Source: Halovivax asiaticus JCM 14624
GTDB taxonomy: Archaea; Halobacteriota; Halobacteria; Halobacteriales; Natrialbaceae
Length of the DNA: 64,000 nt
Direction: 5' to 3'
Assembly: GCF_000337515.1 (NCBI RefSeq)
Contig: NZ_AOIQ01000019.1
Span: 1-64,000 of the forward strand
The position numbers were made by a program, and so were the translations under genes. Positions 8,623-16,486 of the stretch are shown here, in pieces. Below the pieces are notes generated by a model that did no database searches, had not been told where the DNA came from, and saw nothing but the letters and a program-made list of their open reading frames with translations. The first letter of the stretch is position 1. Each line of letters opens with the position of its first letter.

Positions 8623-9303
8623 ATGGCCGTCATCGCTCATCTCCGGATACCTGCCGACGCGTTCGAACTGGGACGTATCCTCACGCTGGATCCCGGGACG
8701 ACTATCGAACTCGAAACCATGGTGCCGCTGGGGGAGAAGGCAGTCCCGTTCTTCTCTGTCAGCGACGAGGCCCGCGAGTCCTTCGAACGGAACGTCAGTG
8801 ACCACCCGTCCGTCGATCGGATCGTCGAGGTGAGCCAGCACCGGAACGAACGGCTGTATTCACTCGACTGGGACGTCACCACGGACGACTTCTTTCTTGG
8901 AATCGCCGAGATCGGTGGCCAGGTTCTCAGTGCGACCGGCACCACGAGCACCTGGGAGTTCGAAATTCGCTTCCAGACTCACGAACGCCTTAGCGACTTC
9001 CAGGAGTACTGTTCGGACGCCAGCATCTCCCTCGAAGTCGGTCGCATCTACAACCCCGTTCGCCCGGGGACCGGCATGTGGTACGGACTGACGACCGCCC
9101 AGCGAGAGACGTTGATTCGGGCGGTCGAAGATGGCTACTACTCGATTCCACGGCAGGTGTCCACACAGGATCTGGGCGACGCGGTGGGCATCTCCGATCA
9201 GGCCGTTACCGAACGACTGCGTCGCGGAATCGAGACCCTCGTGATGAACTCACTCATCGCGATGGAAGCCGACGAGTCCGAAACGTTCCAGCGGGTTAGC
9301 TGA
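8623..9303 (+). CDS. Bat-type helix-turn-helix transcriptional regulator
   Basis: This 226-residue protein has the layout of haloarchaeal bacterio-opsin-activator-like regulators: an N-terminal sensory half of about 150 residues starting with VIAHLRIPADAFELGRIL, then a C-terminal HTH of the bat type (LTTAQRETLIRAVEDGYYSIP, then QVSTQDLGDAVGISDQAVTERLRRGI). The N-terminal half resembles the GAF/BAT-associated module, without recognised ligand residues. The ATG at 8623 gives the conserved start of the family; a TATA-like box at 8588-8596 lies about 30 bp upstream. A perfect palindrome at 8567 may be its operator. A paralogue is encoded at 56761. Confidence 0.85.
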   Translation: MAVIAHLRIPADAFELGRILTLDPGTTIELETMVPLGEKAVPFFSVSDEARESFERNVSDHPSVDRIVEVSQHRNERLYSLDWDVTTDDFFLGIAEIGGQVLSATGTTSTWEFEIRFQTHERLSDFQEYCSDASISLEVGRIYNPVRPGTGMWYGLTTAQRETLIRAVEDGYYSIPRQVSTQDLGDAVGISDQAVTERLRRGIETLVMNSLIAMEADESETFQRVS

Positions 9304-9414
9304 CGGCCGTTCTTCGTGGCTCTCGTGTGAGAAGCCCACCGAGCGGATGGGGATGGGTTAACAGCCTCGTGTGCCATGCACCGTCCGTAATTGTGTGGCT
9401 ATACACTCGACACT

Positions 9415-9753
9415 ATGGGAAACGGGACTTCTGTCGATCAGGTTATGGAGGCACTACAAAACGGCCGCCGGCGGCGGGTGCTGGCCGCGATACAAGAGGA
9501 GGGCCCACTCTCCGTCGCGGACGCAACGCGCAGTGTCGCCGCCGATTCGGACTGTGGCGAGGGCCGGACCGCTTCCGTGCGGGTGATGCTTCACCATGCG
9601 CATCTGCCGAAGCTCGAGGCGATGGACTACATCTGCTGGAACCGGGAGGATGAGACGGTCAGTGAAGGCCCTGCGTGGGACGAGATCGCTCCCTTCGTCC
9701 AACAGGGAGACGGAATCGTGTCCGAACCCCCTGCCGATTTGCTTAGAGAGTAG
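9415..9753 (+). CDS. DUF7344-type winged-helix protein
   Basis: This 112-residue protein carries the DUF7344 pattern: VMEALQNGRRRRVLAAIQEEGPLSV as recognition region, then a helix with SVRVMLHHAHLPKLEAMDYICW, the equivalent of the HDHLPRL segment in the family. It is predicted to be a DNA-binding regulator. The start at 9415 (MGNGTSVDQV) is preferred over 9391. It follows the bat-type HTH gene on the same strand after 111 bp, so the two may be co-regulated, but a separate promoter cannot be excluded. Confidence 0.75.
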   Translation: MGNGTSVDQVMEALQNGRRRRVLAAIQEEGPLSVADATRSVAADSDCGEGRTASVRVMLHHAHLPKLEAMDYICWNREDETVSEGPAWDEIAPFVQQGDGIVSEPPADLLRE

Positions 9754-9952
9754 CGATCCCTCAGATCGAACCGGGCCGATCCCACAGACCAAACCGGAAC
9801 CAGTCGTACTAACTGAGGGGCCCCGTTGCGCCGTCGCAGCCGGTCACGGCGAGCGGACCAAACGCGCACGGACGAGAACGCACGATCGGACTGCGCCTCC
9901 CGCCAATCGCCTCGAGCCCGAAGCTTTTCTCGGTCGCCGTTCAGTTGCCACC

Positions 9953-10822
9953 ATGCAGGGTACTGGCGTTCCTATCGTCACGCCGTTCACCGCCGACGGT
10001 GTCGTCGATCACGACCGGCTCATATCGCTCGTCGCCTGGCTGGAAGCCGACGGCGTCGACTTTCTCGTCCCGTGTGGCTCGACCGGCGAAGCGCCGTTAC
10101 TCACGTCCGACGAGCGCCGGGCGGTCGTCGAGACCGTCGCTGACGCGGCCGAGGGGCCCGTCGTCGCCGGGACGGGTCGCGAGGGGTTCGAACCCACCCT
10201 CGCGACGACGGAGGCGGCGGCCGACGCGGGAGCCGACGCCGCACTGGTCGTCACGCCGTCGTACTACGGCCAGGGCCAGGCGGCACTCGAGACCTACTAT
10301 CGCGACCTCGCCGACGAGAGTCCGATCCCGATCTACCTCTACAGCGTGCCCAAATTCACCGATTGCGTGCTCGCTCCCGAGACGGTCGCCGGACTGGCCA
10401 CTCACGAGACGATCGCTGGGATCAAGGACTCCTCGGGAAACGTCGACCGGCTCCAGCGCACCGTTGGGCTGACCGCCGATGCGGACTTCGCGGTGCTCGT
10501 GGGCAGCGGCGGCGTCTACGCCTCGGCGCTCGACGTGGGCGCCGACGGCGGTATTCTGGGGGTCGCGAATCTCGTTCCCGAACTGGTCGCGGATCTGGCG
10601 GCCGCCCACGCGCGCGGTGACGGCGACACTGCCCGATCGATCCAGGCGACGATCGCCGGACTCAACGAACTCGCCGTGAGTGAGTTCGGCGTGGCGGGCG
10701 TGAAGGCCGCGCTCGAACTCCGCGATCGGCCTGCGGGCGCGCCGCGTCGCCCGCTCCGCCCGCTCGATGCGGACGGCCGAGTGGCCATCGAGACAGAACT
10801 GGAGCGTATCGACGCTCTGTGA
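9953..10822 (+). CDS. DapA / N-acetylneuraminate lyase family aldolase
   Basis: This is a (beta/alpha)8 class I aldolase of 289 residues. The family motifs are GSTGEAPLL near 42-50, the Tyr in YLYSVP near 132-137, and the Schiff-base lysine in GIKDSSGN near 160. Enzymes of this fold condense or cleave pyruvate with an aldehyde: 4-hydroxytetrahydrodipicolinate synthase, 2-keto-3-deoxygluconate aldolase, neuraminate lyase. There are no lysine-pathway neighbours (dapB, dapD), so a sugar-acid or hydroxyproline-related aldolase role is possible. The ATG at 9953 follows a CTTTTC TATA-like box about 28 bp upstream, suggesting a leaderless mRNA. Confidence 0.88.
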   Translation: MQGTGVPIVTPFTADGVVDHDRLISLVAWLEADGVDFLVPCGSTGEAPLLTSDERRAVVETVADAAEGPVVAGTGREGFEPTLATTEAAADAGADAALVVTPSYYGQGQAALETYYRDLADESPIPIYLYSVPKFTDCVLAPETVAGLATHETIAGIKDSSGNVDRLQRTVGLTADADFAVLVGSGGVYASALDVGADGGILGVANLVPELVADLAAAHARGDGDTARSIQATIAGLNELAVSEFGVAGVKAALELRDRPAGAPRRPLRPLDADGRVAIETELERIDAL

Positions 10823-10971
10823 CAGCCCGCGAGATCGTATCGACGACCGATAACAGTCCGCAGAGGTGTGCCGCCCTGTGACTGTCCCGGGGGCGTATCG
10901 ATGCCCTGTGATCATCGTCGAAAGCATTCGGTCATAGACTTACCATTCGTTGTGGTGAACGGAGCTAGTAC

Positions 10972-10978
10972 TTTATTA
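10972..10978 (+). promoter_or_regulatory. TATA-like box for the amidase gene
   Basis: CTTTATTACT in otherwise GC-rich DNA lies 28-34 bp ahead of ATG 11006, the standard spacing for a leaderless haloarchaeal promoter. It supports the chosen start. Confidence 0.6.
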
Positions 10979-11005
10979 CTTCCGTTGGAAATCGCCCTTG
11001 ATGCG

Positions 11006-12121
11006 ATGAATCGACGAACCTTCCTCAAGACGAGCGGGCTCTCGGCGGGCATCGGCGGCGCGTTCGGCGCCGGCTCGATGACCGCGGGCGCGTCGCATCG
11101 ACAGACGAACGCAGCGGATCGGTTTCTCGCTGCGGATTCGAGCAACTACTCGGCGGCGAATCGAGGCACGGCGGAGATCGACTGGATCGTCGTCCACTGC
11201 ACGGTCGGCTCGTACACGAGTGCCATCGACTGGTTTCGCGATCCGAGCGCGAACGTCTCGGCGCACTACGTAATCAGCAACTACGAGCACACCGCCTACG
11301 ATCCGGGGCACGTCACACAGATGGTCCACCACGAGGATATGGCGTGGCACGCGAGCGGGACGAACTCCTCCTCGATCGGAATCGAACACGAGTGGCACTC
11401 GGACTACGGCGGGTACTTTACGGAGGAGTGTTACCAGGCGTCGGCGGCCGTCGTCCGTGAACTGGCGGATCAGTACGACATCCCGCTCGAGTACTACGAG
11501 CACGGCAGCGCCCGCTGTAATCAGGCGGGTGGCATCATCGGTCACCGGCACGCACCGCAGGACGCTTACTGCAACGATCTGCCGTCGAAGTCCTGTCCGG
11601 GCCCCGACTGGGATCCCGACACGTTCATGGACTACGTTCGCAACGGCGACGGCGGTGGCGGCGGAGGCGGGGGCGACGGTCCCTTCGAGATGGAAGACGG
11701 TGCGATGACGACGACGGATCTGAACGGCCGGTCGGGGCCGGGGCTCGACCACGACGTCGTCGAAACCCTTCCAACTGGGTCGGTCGGCCGAATCATGAAC
11801 GGTCCAGAGACGGCCGATGGCATCACCTGGTGGGGCCTGCACTTTTCGAAGCAGGACGCCTGGGTCTGGTGTTCCGAGAACTACCTCGCCGAAGTCGCGT
11901 TCTTCATGGACGAGGCGGTCGTCACCACGGCCTCCTCGCTTAACGCACGCGACGGCCCCGGCCTCGGGTACGACGTCGTCGAGACGCTTCCACAGGGGAC
12001 CACCGCGACGGTCGTCAACGGACCCACCGATGCCGACGGCATCCGTTGGTGGGGGCTACACGTCCCCGACTACGGCATCTGGGCCTGGTGTTCCGGAAAC
12101 TACCTCGCTTCGAACGAGTGA
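11006..12121 (+). CDS. Tat-exported N-acetylmuramoyl-L-alanine amidase with two SH3 domains
   Basis: This 371-residue protein opens with a twin-arginine signal (NRRTFLKTSGLSAG, cleavage probably after about residue 29), so it should be secreted folded. Residues about 55-212 form an Amidase_2/PGRP-type zinc hydrolase: His64 in VVHCT, His180 in IGHRHAP and Cys197 in KSCPGPDWDP are the expected zinc ligands. A Gly-rich linker (about 216-223) leads to two SH3-like repeats (about 228-292 and 296-367), each with a G-PGLxxDVVETLP core and ending in W-WCSxNYLA, the kind of domain that binds cell walls in bacteria. Archaea make no murein, so the likely substrate is bacterial wall material, either as a weapon or for scavenging. 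All zinc ligands are retained, so it looks functional. The origin is probably bacterial transfer, with codon use now ameliorated. Confidence 0.9.
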   Translation: MNRRTFLKTSGLSAGIGGAFGAGSMTAGASHRQTNAADRFLAADSSNYSAANRGTAEIDWIVVHCTVGSYTSAIDWFRDPSANVSAHYVISNYEHTAYDPGHVTQMVHHEDMAWHASGTNSSSIGIEHEWHSDYGGYFTEECYQASAAVVRELADQYDIPLEYYEHGSARCNQAGGIIGHRHAPQDAYCNDLPSKSCPGPDWDPDTFMDYVRNGDGGGGGGGGDGPFEMEDGAMTTTDLNGRSGPGLDHDVVETLPTGSVGRIMNGPETADGITWWGLHFSKQDAWVWCSENYLAEVAFFMDEAVVTTASSLNARDGPGLGYDVVETLPQGTTATVVNGPTDADGIRWWGLHVPDYGIWAWCSGNYLASNE

Positions 12122-12249
12122 GTGACCGGCCACCACAACCCTCGCGGCACGACCACTACCAATCCTGGCGGCGCGACCATCTGGGCCCCGACTGGCACCC
12201 CACAATCCGGACGCACACGCTTTTTTCGTCGCGGACCGAAGTCCGCCCG

Positions 12250-12387
12250 ATGACGACCTGGGCCGACCTGTTCGAACGAGCTGCGGCGGTAGCCGCCGAT
12301 CGCGAGACGATTCGGGAGACGCTCGACCGACAGCGATCCGATGCGTCCGCATCGGCGGTCGACGGCACGGAGGAAACCGATGGCTGA
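12250..12387 (+). CDS. 45-residue helical protein coupled to PIN-like gene
   Basis: This short acidic protein (MTTWADLFERAAAVAADR...) is predicted to be mostly helical. Its last codons overlap the start of the next gene by 8 bp, so the two are translationally coupled. A T-run (12221-12226) lies about 28 bp upstream and can act as the TATA element. I do not recognise a function. A small partner directly before a PIN-like gene recalls an antitoxin-toxin layout, but the pair could equally be a housekeeping module. Confidence 0.65.
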   Translation: MTTWADLFERAAAVAADRETIRETLDRQRSDASASAVDGTEETDG

Positions 12388-12853
12388 TCGACCGAATCCG
12401 GCCCGCGTCGTCGCGGATGCGGACGTCCTCGCGGCCGACCTGCTCGTCGGCGGCGATGCACGCGAGGCGCTCGACTGCGTTCGGCGCCACTCCTGGGTCG
12501 AACTCGTCGCGAGCGACCACCTGCTCGCTGCGACGGAGGCGCTCGTCGCGGCCATTGCCGACGCCGAACTCGCGGCCGATCACCGCGAGCGACTCGCCGC
12601 CGAGCGCGTCAGCGTCGAGCATCCGGCCGATGACCATCCGGCGCTGGCGTCGGCGTACGCCGGCGAGGCCGCTCATCTCCTCTCCGACGACGAGCGGCTC
12701 ACTTCGGCGACCGCCGGACTCACGATCAAGCCCCGCGTCGACGTGAGCATCCGGCCGCCGGACGCCTTCGCGACGCTCTTCGATCCCGAGAGTCTCTACG
12801 AACACGTCGAAGGCGGCACGTATCCCGGACCTGATCGCGACCCGCGAGCGTGA
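12380..12853 (+). CDS. PIN-like domain protein
   Basis: This 157-residue protein has a PIN-nuclease-like pattern. An acidic VADADVLAADLL at 11-22 provides the first Asp, a WVELVASDHLL stretch near 40 resembles the second conserved region, and HLLSDDERLTSA near 107 resembles the C-terminal acidic site. PIN domains cleave RNA using three or four acidic residues and a divalent metal, but the tail after residue 120 (RPPDAFATLFDPESLYEHVEGG) is not typical of VapC. It overlaps a 45-residue gene by 8 bp and converges on the XTP pyrophosphatase gene. Nuclease activity is a prediction. Confidence 0.65.
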   Translation: MADRPNPARVVADADVLAADLLVGGDAREALDCVRRHSWVELVASDHLLAATEALVAAIADAELAADHRERLAAERVSVEHPADDHPALASAYAGEAAHLLSDDERLTSATAGLTIKPRVDVSIRPPDAFATLFDPESLYEHVEGGTYPGPDRDPRA

Positions 12854-12865
12854 ACGGGTATCGAC

Positions 12866-13426
12866 TCAGTCGTCGTCGGCGAGCCACTCGGCAAACGTGG
12901 CAAACGCGCGCCCGCGATGCGAGATGGCGTTTTTCTCCGCCGGCTCCATCTCGGCCATCGTGGTCCCGTTGTACGCGAAGATCGGATCGTACCCGAAGCC
13001 GCCCTCGCCGCGCGGGGCGACGATGGTGCCCGCGACCGTCCCGGTGAACGTCTCGACGTCTGGATCGGCGGGATCGCCGTCGACGTAGGCGATCACGGAT
13101 TCGAACCGGGCACGTCGATTCGCCTCGTCGGCGGCGAGGTTCCAGACCCGTTCGATGCCGAGGGTGTCTTCGACGTACGCCGAATACGGCCCCGGGAACC
13201 CGCCGAGCGCCTCGATCGCGAGGCCGGAATCCTCGACGAAGAGCGGCTCCGTCCCGTCGAGTTCTCGGTAGGCCTCGACGGCACCCCGGCTCGCGATCGT
13301 CTCGAGGTCGCTGGCCTGGATCTCTGCGTAATCGTAGGCGACCTGTTCGACGTCGCCGATCCCGTCGAAGTACGCCCGCGCCTCGCGGACCTTTCCCTCG
13401 TTACCGGTGACGAATCGCAGGCTCAT
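12866..13426 (-). CDS. XTP/dITP diphosphatase (house-cleaning NTPase)
   Basis: This 186-residue protein is of the HAM1/RdgB family, which hydrolyses non-canonical purine nucleoside triphosphates (XTP, ITP, dITP) to keep them out of DNA and RNA. Diagnostic motifs are VTGNEGKVREA at the N-terminus, PLFVEDSGLAIEALGGFPGPYS near 70-90, GTIVAPRGEGGFGYDPIF near 135-150, and AEKNAISHRGRAF near the end. The start at 13426 (MSLRFVTGN) is the canonical one. It belongs to a minus-strand group with a DUF5808 gene, Kae1-Bud32 and two ribosomal protein genes, an arrangement that looks conserved among haloarchaea. Confidence 0.94.
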   Translation of the reverse strand: MSLRFVTGNEGKVREARAYFDGIGDVEQVAYDYAEIQASDLETIASRGAVEAYRELDGTEPLFVEDSGLAIEALGGFPGPYSAYVEDTLGIERVWNLAADEANRRARFESVIAYVDGDPADPDVETFTGTVAGTIVAPRGEGGFGYDPIFAYNGTTMAEMEPAEKNAISHRGRAFATFAEWLADDD

Positions 13427-13470
13427 GGTCGAGTGCCTGCGCCGAACGGAAATAGTCGCGTCGGTATCGA

Positions 13471-13511
13471 TCACTCGCGTTGGGGACCAATCACTCGCGT
13501 CGGGTCACCAT
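13471..13511. repeat. Two-copy 20-bp imperfect tandem repeat
   Basis: TCACTCGCGTTGGGGACCAA is followed directly by TCACTCGCGTCGGGTCACCA in the short gap between the pyrophosphatase and DUF5808 genes. The first ten bases are identical. Its meaning is unknown; it may be a slippage product. Confidence 0.5.
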
Positions 13512-13530
13512 CGGTCGCCCGAGCGGTCGA

Positions 13531-13800
13531 TTACTCGTCGACGAGTACTTCGACCGGTTCGCTCTCTTCGGCCTCGTCGCTGCCTTTGGTACTCTCGTTC
13601 CAGAGCAGGAGGCCGGCGATGCCGACGATAACCCACGAGCGCCAGTTCGCGAGATTGAGCGTGTAGCCGACGCCGAACGGTTTCTCGACCAGCATGCTCT
13701 TGCCGGGTTGCCAGTACGACGAGAGCATTCGGCCGATGCTCGGGCGCTCGAAGTTGTACGGCACTCCCAGGATCTCTCCGGACGTTGGTTTGTCTGCCAT
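13531..13800 (-). CDS. DUF5808 small membrane-associated protein
   Basis: This 89-residue protein carries the DUF5808 pattern: ILGVPYNFERPSIGRMLSSYW, then KPFGVGYTLNLANW, followed by one hydrophobic segment (SWVIVGIAGLLLW) and an acidic tail (EAEESEPVEVLVDE). It probably spans the membrane once. The function of the family is unknown. The ATG at 13800 (MADKPTSGEILG) is chosen over 13827. It lies between the Kae1-Bud32 gene and the XTP pyrophosphatase gene on the same strand. Confidence 0.8.
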   Translation of the reverse strand: MADKPTSGEILGVPYNFERPSIGRMLSSYWQPGKSMLVEKPFGVGYTLNLANWRSWVIVGIAGLLLWNESTKGSDEAEESEPVEVLVDE

Positions 13801-13973
13801 ACCGACGGATACGACGCGAAGGCCCAAGAGTATTGCGTGAGCGTCCGCACGCTGTGAAACCGATGCTGCAGACCCGGCGATTCAACCCGATAGCGCCGTC
13901 GCTTCCCGTCGCTTGCACTGATCCGCCCGTGGAGGCTGACGGCGGCCGATCGGCGGATGCCAGCCTGGCACGC

Positions 13974-15671
13974 TCACTCGCCGACGTACCGACCGCGCCC
14001 TTCCACGTCGGCGAGTCGATCGAGGACCCGCGCGTCGCCGACCTCGCGATAGGCGTCGATCGCCGCCTCCCGGAGCGGCGCGGGGTTCGGCGCGGTCCCG
14101 ACGAGGCTCTGGTCGAAGACGTGCAGATCCATCGCGTAATCCTCGACGTGGTCGGTGTGATAGCCCAGGCCGAAGTCGATGAGGTATGGTCGGTCCGCGG
14201 CCGCCTCCGGTCCGGTCCGGCGTGCGTCCGAACCGGTCGCGACGCGAACGTTCCGGACGGTCGGATCACCGTGGACGAACCCGGCGTCGTGGATGGTCGC
14301 CAGGGATCGTCCGACGGCCCGTACGCGTTCGGTGGTGAGTGCGTCGCGCAAATCCCGGTCGCCGACGTGTGCGAACGTGATCGTCGATTCGTAGGGATCG
14401 ACGTCGTAGATCACCGGCGTCGGCACGCCCACCTGCCGGGCGAGGCTCGTGAGCCGCGCCTCGATCGCCGTCCGCTCGCGCCGGAGTCGCTCGTCCAGTG
14501 TCGGATGCCGGTATGGCTTCGGAACCCGCCGTTTCGTGACCCGGCCCGCCTCGCGATTGACCGTGACGACGGCTTCGGCGCCGTCGACGGTCGTCCGATC
14601 GTCCTCGTCCGCCCCGAGTCGGTTCGCTTCGGCCGTCTCGTCGCCACGCCAGACCACGTCGACCTGGTCCGGACGGAAGTCGGGATCGACCGCCGATTCC
14701 TCGATCGCGACCGTCTCGCCGGCGGCGTACATTTTGGCGCCCAGGACGGCGATCATGCCCGCGTTGTCCCGGAGGAATCGCGGTTCAGGGGCGTGAAACG
14801 TCGCGCCGCGCGCCTCACACATCGTGTCGAGCATTGCTCTGAGGCGGTCGTTCTGTCCGACCCCGCCGCCGAGGACGAGCTCGTCGCGGCCAGTCAGCGA
14901 CAGCGCGCGCTCCGCCACTTCGGTCAACATGGCGAAGATGGTCTCCTGGAGGCCGGCACAGGCGTCTTCGACGGGGGTACCGTCGTCGACGGCGGCCTTC
15001 GCGGCCGACATGATCCCGGAAAAGGAGAAGTCCATGCCCTTCACGACGTAGGGCAGATCGACGTACTCGCCGTCCGCCGCCGCGGCCTCGACCTTCGGCC
15101 CGCCGGGGTGTGACCAGCCCACGTGGCGGGTGAACTTGTCGATCGCGTTGCCGACGCCGGTGTCCATCGTCTCGCCGAGGACGCGGTAGCGCCCGTTCCG
15201 ATAGGCGAGCAGGTGGGCGTTGGCCCCGCTGGCGTTCAGACAGACCGGATCCGCGAAGTCGGCGGTGTGGCGGCCGATCTCCAGGTGGGCGACCATGTGG
15301 TTGACGCCGACGAGGGGCACGTCCAGCGTGCCGGCGAGCGCTCGTGCGGCCGTCGCGACGATGCGCAGACACGGCCCGAGGCCGGGACCCCGGGAGAACG
15401 CGACGGCGTCGATCGGCGGGTCAGCGCCACTTCCGGCCCGATCGTCTACCGCTGACTCGTCGTTTTCGGCCTGTAACTCACGGGCGTGTGAAAGCGCCGC
15501 CTCGACGACCTGCGGGATGGCCGTGTGCATGTGTTCGGCGGCCTCTCTGGGGTGAATCCCGCCGCTCTCGGGTTCGTAGGCGTCACTCTCGATAAAGGTT
15601 GAATCAGTCTCGGCATCGTAGACGGCGGCGCTGGCCGCCCAGGCCGTCCCCTCGATCCCGAGGATCCGCAT
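13974..15671 (-). CDS. kae1-bud32: Bifunctional Kae1/Bud32 (tRNA t6A synthesis, KEOPS)
   Basis: This 565-residue fusion combines the Kae1/TsaD carbamoyltransferase (about 1-330) with the small Bud32 kinase/ATPase (about 355-565). Together with Sua5 and the other KEOPS subunits it makes N6-threonylcarbamoyladenosine at position 37 of ANN-decoding tRNAs. Kae1 metal ligands His125 and His129 lie in NHMVAHLEIG, and the nucleotide-binding loop is VLGGGVGQND. In Bud32, VHGDPTVRNVRV and LIDFGLGY are the catalytic and metal-binding motifs. The fusion is common in euryarchaea. It is downstream of rps24e and rps27ae with only 6 bp between the S27ae stop and this start, so it is probably in one translation-linked operon. 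Confidence 0.96.
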   Translation of the reverse strand: MRILGIEGTAWAASAAVYDAETDSTFIESDAYEPESGGIHPREAAEHMHTAIPQVVEAALSHARELQAENDESAVDDRAGSGADPPIDAVAFSRGPGLGPCLRIVATAARALAGTLDVPLVGVNHMVAHLEIGRHTADFADPVCLNASGANAHLLAYRNGRYRVLGETMDTGVGNAIDKFTRHVGWSHPGGPKVEAAAADGEYVDLPYVVKGMDFSFSGIMSAAKAAVDDGTPVEDACAGLQETIFAMLTEVAERALSLTGRDELVLGGGVGQNDRLRAMLDTMCEARGATFHAPEPRFLRDNAGMIAVLGAKMYAAGETVAIEESAVDPDFRPDQVDVVWRGDETAEANRLGADEDDRTTVDGAEAVVTVNREAGRVTKRRVPKPYRHPTLDERLRRERTAIEARLTSLARQVGVPTPVIYDVDPYESTITFAHVGDRDLRDALTTERVRAVGRSLATIHDAGFVHGDPTVRNVRVATGSDARRTGPEAAADRPYLIDFGLGYHTDHVEDYAMDLHVFDQSLVGTAPNPAPLREAAIDAYREVGDARVLDRLADVEGRGRYVGE

Positions 15672-15677
15672 TCGTAC

Positions 15678-15812
15678 TTACTCCCACTCGGTGTAGCCAC
15701 ACTTGCCGCAGTGCTGGCGGTCACCGTGGTCTGCGAGGAATGAGTCGCCGCAGCGAGGACACTCTTCGCGCTCGACCGTGCCGTCGTCGGCGTAGAGTTT
15801 GTGTCGGCTCAT
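15678..15812 (-). CDS. rps27ae: 30S ribosomal protein S27ae
   Basis: This 44-residue zinc-ribbon protein reads [14 protein letters not shown], then ECPRCG and [11 protein letters not shown]. The four cysteines in two CxxC pairs bind zinc. It matches archaeal S27ae in length and motifs. It starts 1 bp after the S24e stop and ends 6 bp before Kae1-Bud32, so it is cotranscribed with both. It is easy to miss because of its length. Confidence 0.95.
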   Translation of the reverse strand: MSRHKLYADDGTVEREECPRCGDSFLADHGDRQHCGKCGYTEWE

Positions 15813-15813
15813 C

Positions 15814-16143
15814 TCAGGCTTCCTCCGCTTCGGCTTCGGTGTCCTCTGCCGCCTCGTCGGCGTCGACGCCGATCTTGTTTCGTTCGAGCATGTGGTCCTG
15901 CTCGACCTCGGTCGCGGCGTCCGCGGTCTCGTAGACCTTCGCGGCGCCGACGGTCTTTCGCATGCCGAACTTGGTATCGAGGGTGCGCACCACGACCTCG
16001 TTCGCGTCCTTGTTCAGCTTGGCGGCGAGACTGTCGCGGACCTGGAGCCGAGACGGCGTGGCGTCGTCGTGGGTCAGTTCGAACGTAACGTCCGTCCGAT
16101 GCAACATGGGGTTCTCGTCTTCTTCGATGATGTCGACGTCCAT
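15814..16143 (-). CDS. rps24e: 30S ribosomal protein S24e
   Basis: This 109-residue ribosomal protein has the archaeal S24e pattern: [16 protein letters not shown], the central [13 protein letters not shown], and [23 protein letters not shown]. An acidic tail ([13 protein letters not shown]) is typical of halophiles. It heads the minus-strand cluster S24e-S27ae-Kae1/Bud32. A TATA-like CCTTTTAGC at about 16180-16188 (read on the minus strand) could be the cluster promoter. Confidence 0.96.
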   Translation of the reverse strand: MDVDIIEEDENPMLHRTDVTFELTHDDATPSRLQVRDSLAAKLNKDANEVVVRTLDTKFGMRKTVGAAKVYETADAATEVEQDHMLERNKIGVDADEAAEDTEAEAEEA

Positions 16144-16486
16144 GATATCACTCAGTTACCCTACTATCCCCCGGTCGGCGCTAAAAGGATTTCGAACGGG
16201 GTCTCGTGATCGCCGCGAGGACAGCGTGTACCCGCAGCGGTCGGACGGTTCGCCCGGCCGGTCGCCGGTCGGCGTCACGGGTGGGAACTGACCAGTATGT
16301 GCGGTCACGGACCGTCGACGGGCCCAGTGCGTGGCTTCAGTATCGTCGCTTCGGTGCGCGTGGCCGCGTCGGTCGTCCAATTGGCGCGGATCGAATGCGT
16401 CGATGGCTCGCCGGCGCCCCTCCTCGTCACCGTGGGCTTCTCGGCGACTCGCCGACTTCAGGGCACTAACGCCGTTCGGACTTTCC
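16144..16486. other. Intergenic region, nothing recognised
   Basis: About 340 bp lie between the S24e start and the stop of the next minus-strand gene. Apart from the likely S24e promoter near 16180-16190 I see no RNA gene, clear repeat or convincing coding frame. Confidence 0.45.

Noticed and set aside
10804-10915. Repeated GCGTATCGAxGCxCTGTGA near the end of the DapA-like gene
   Set aside because: Two imperfect copies of about 20 bp with no dyad or structure; probably a trivial duplication.
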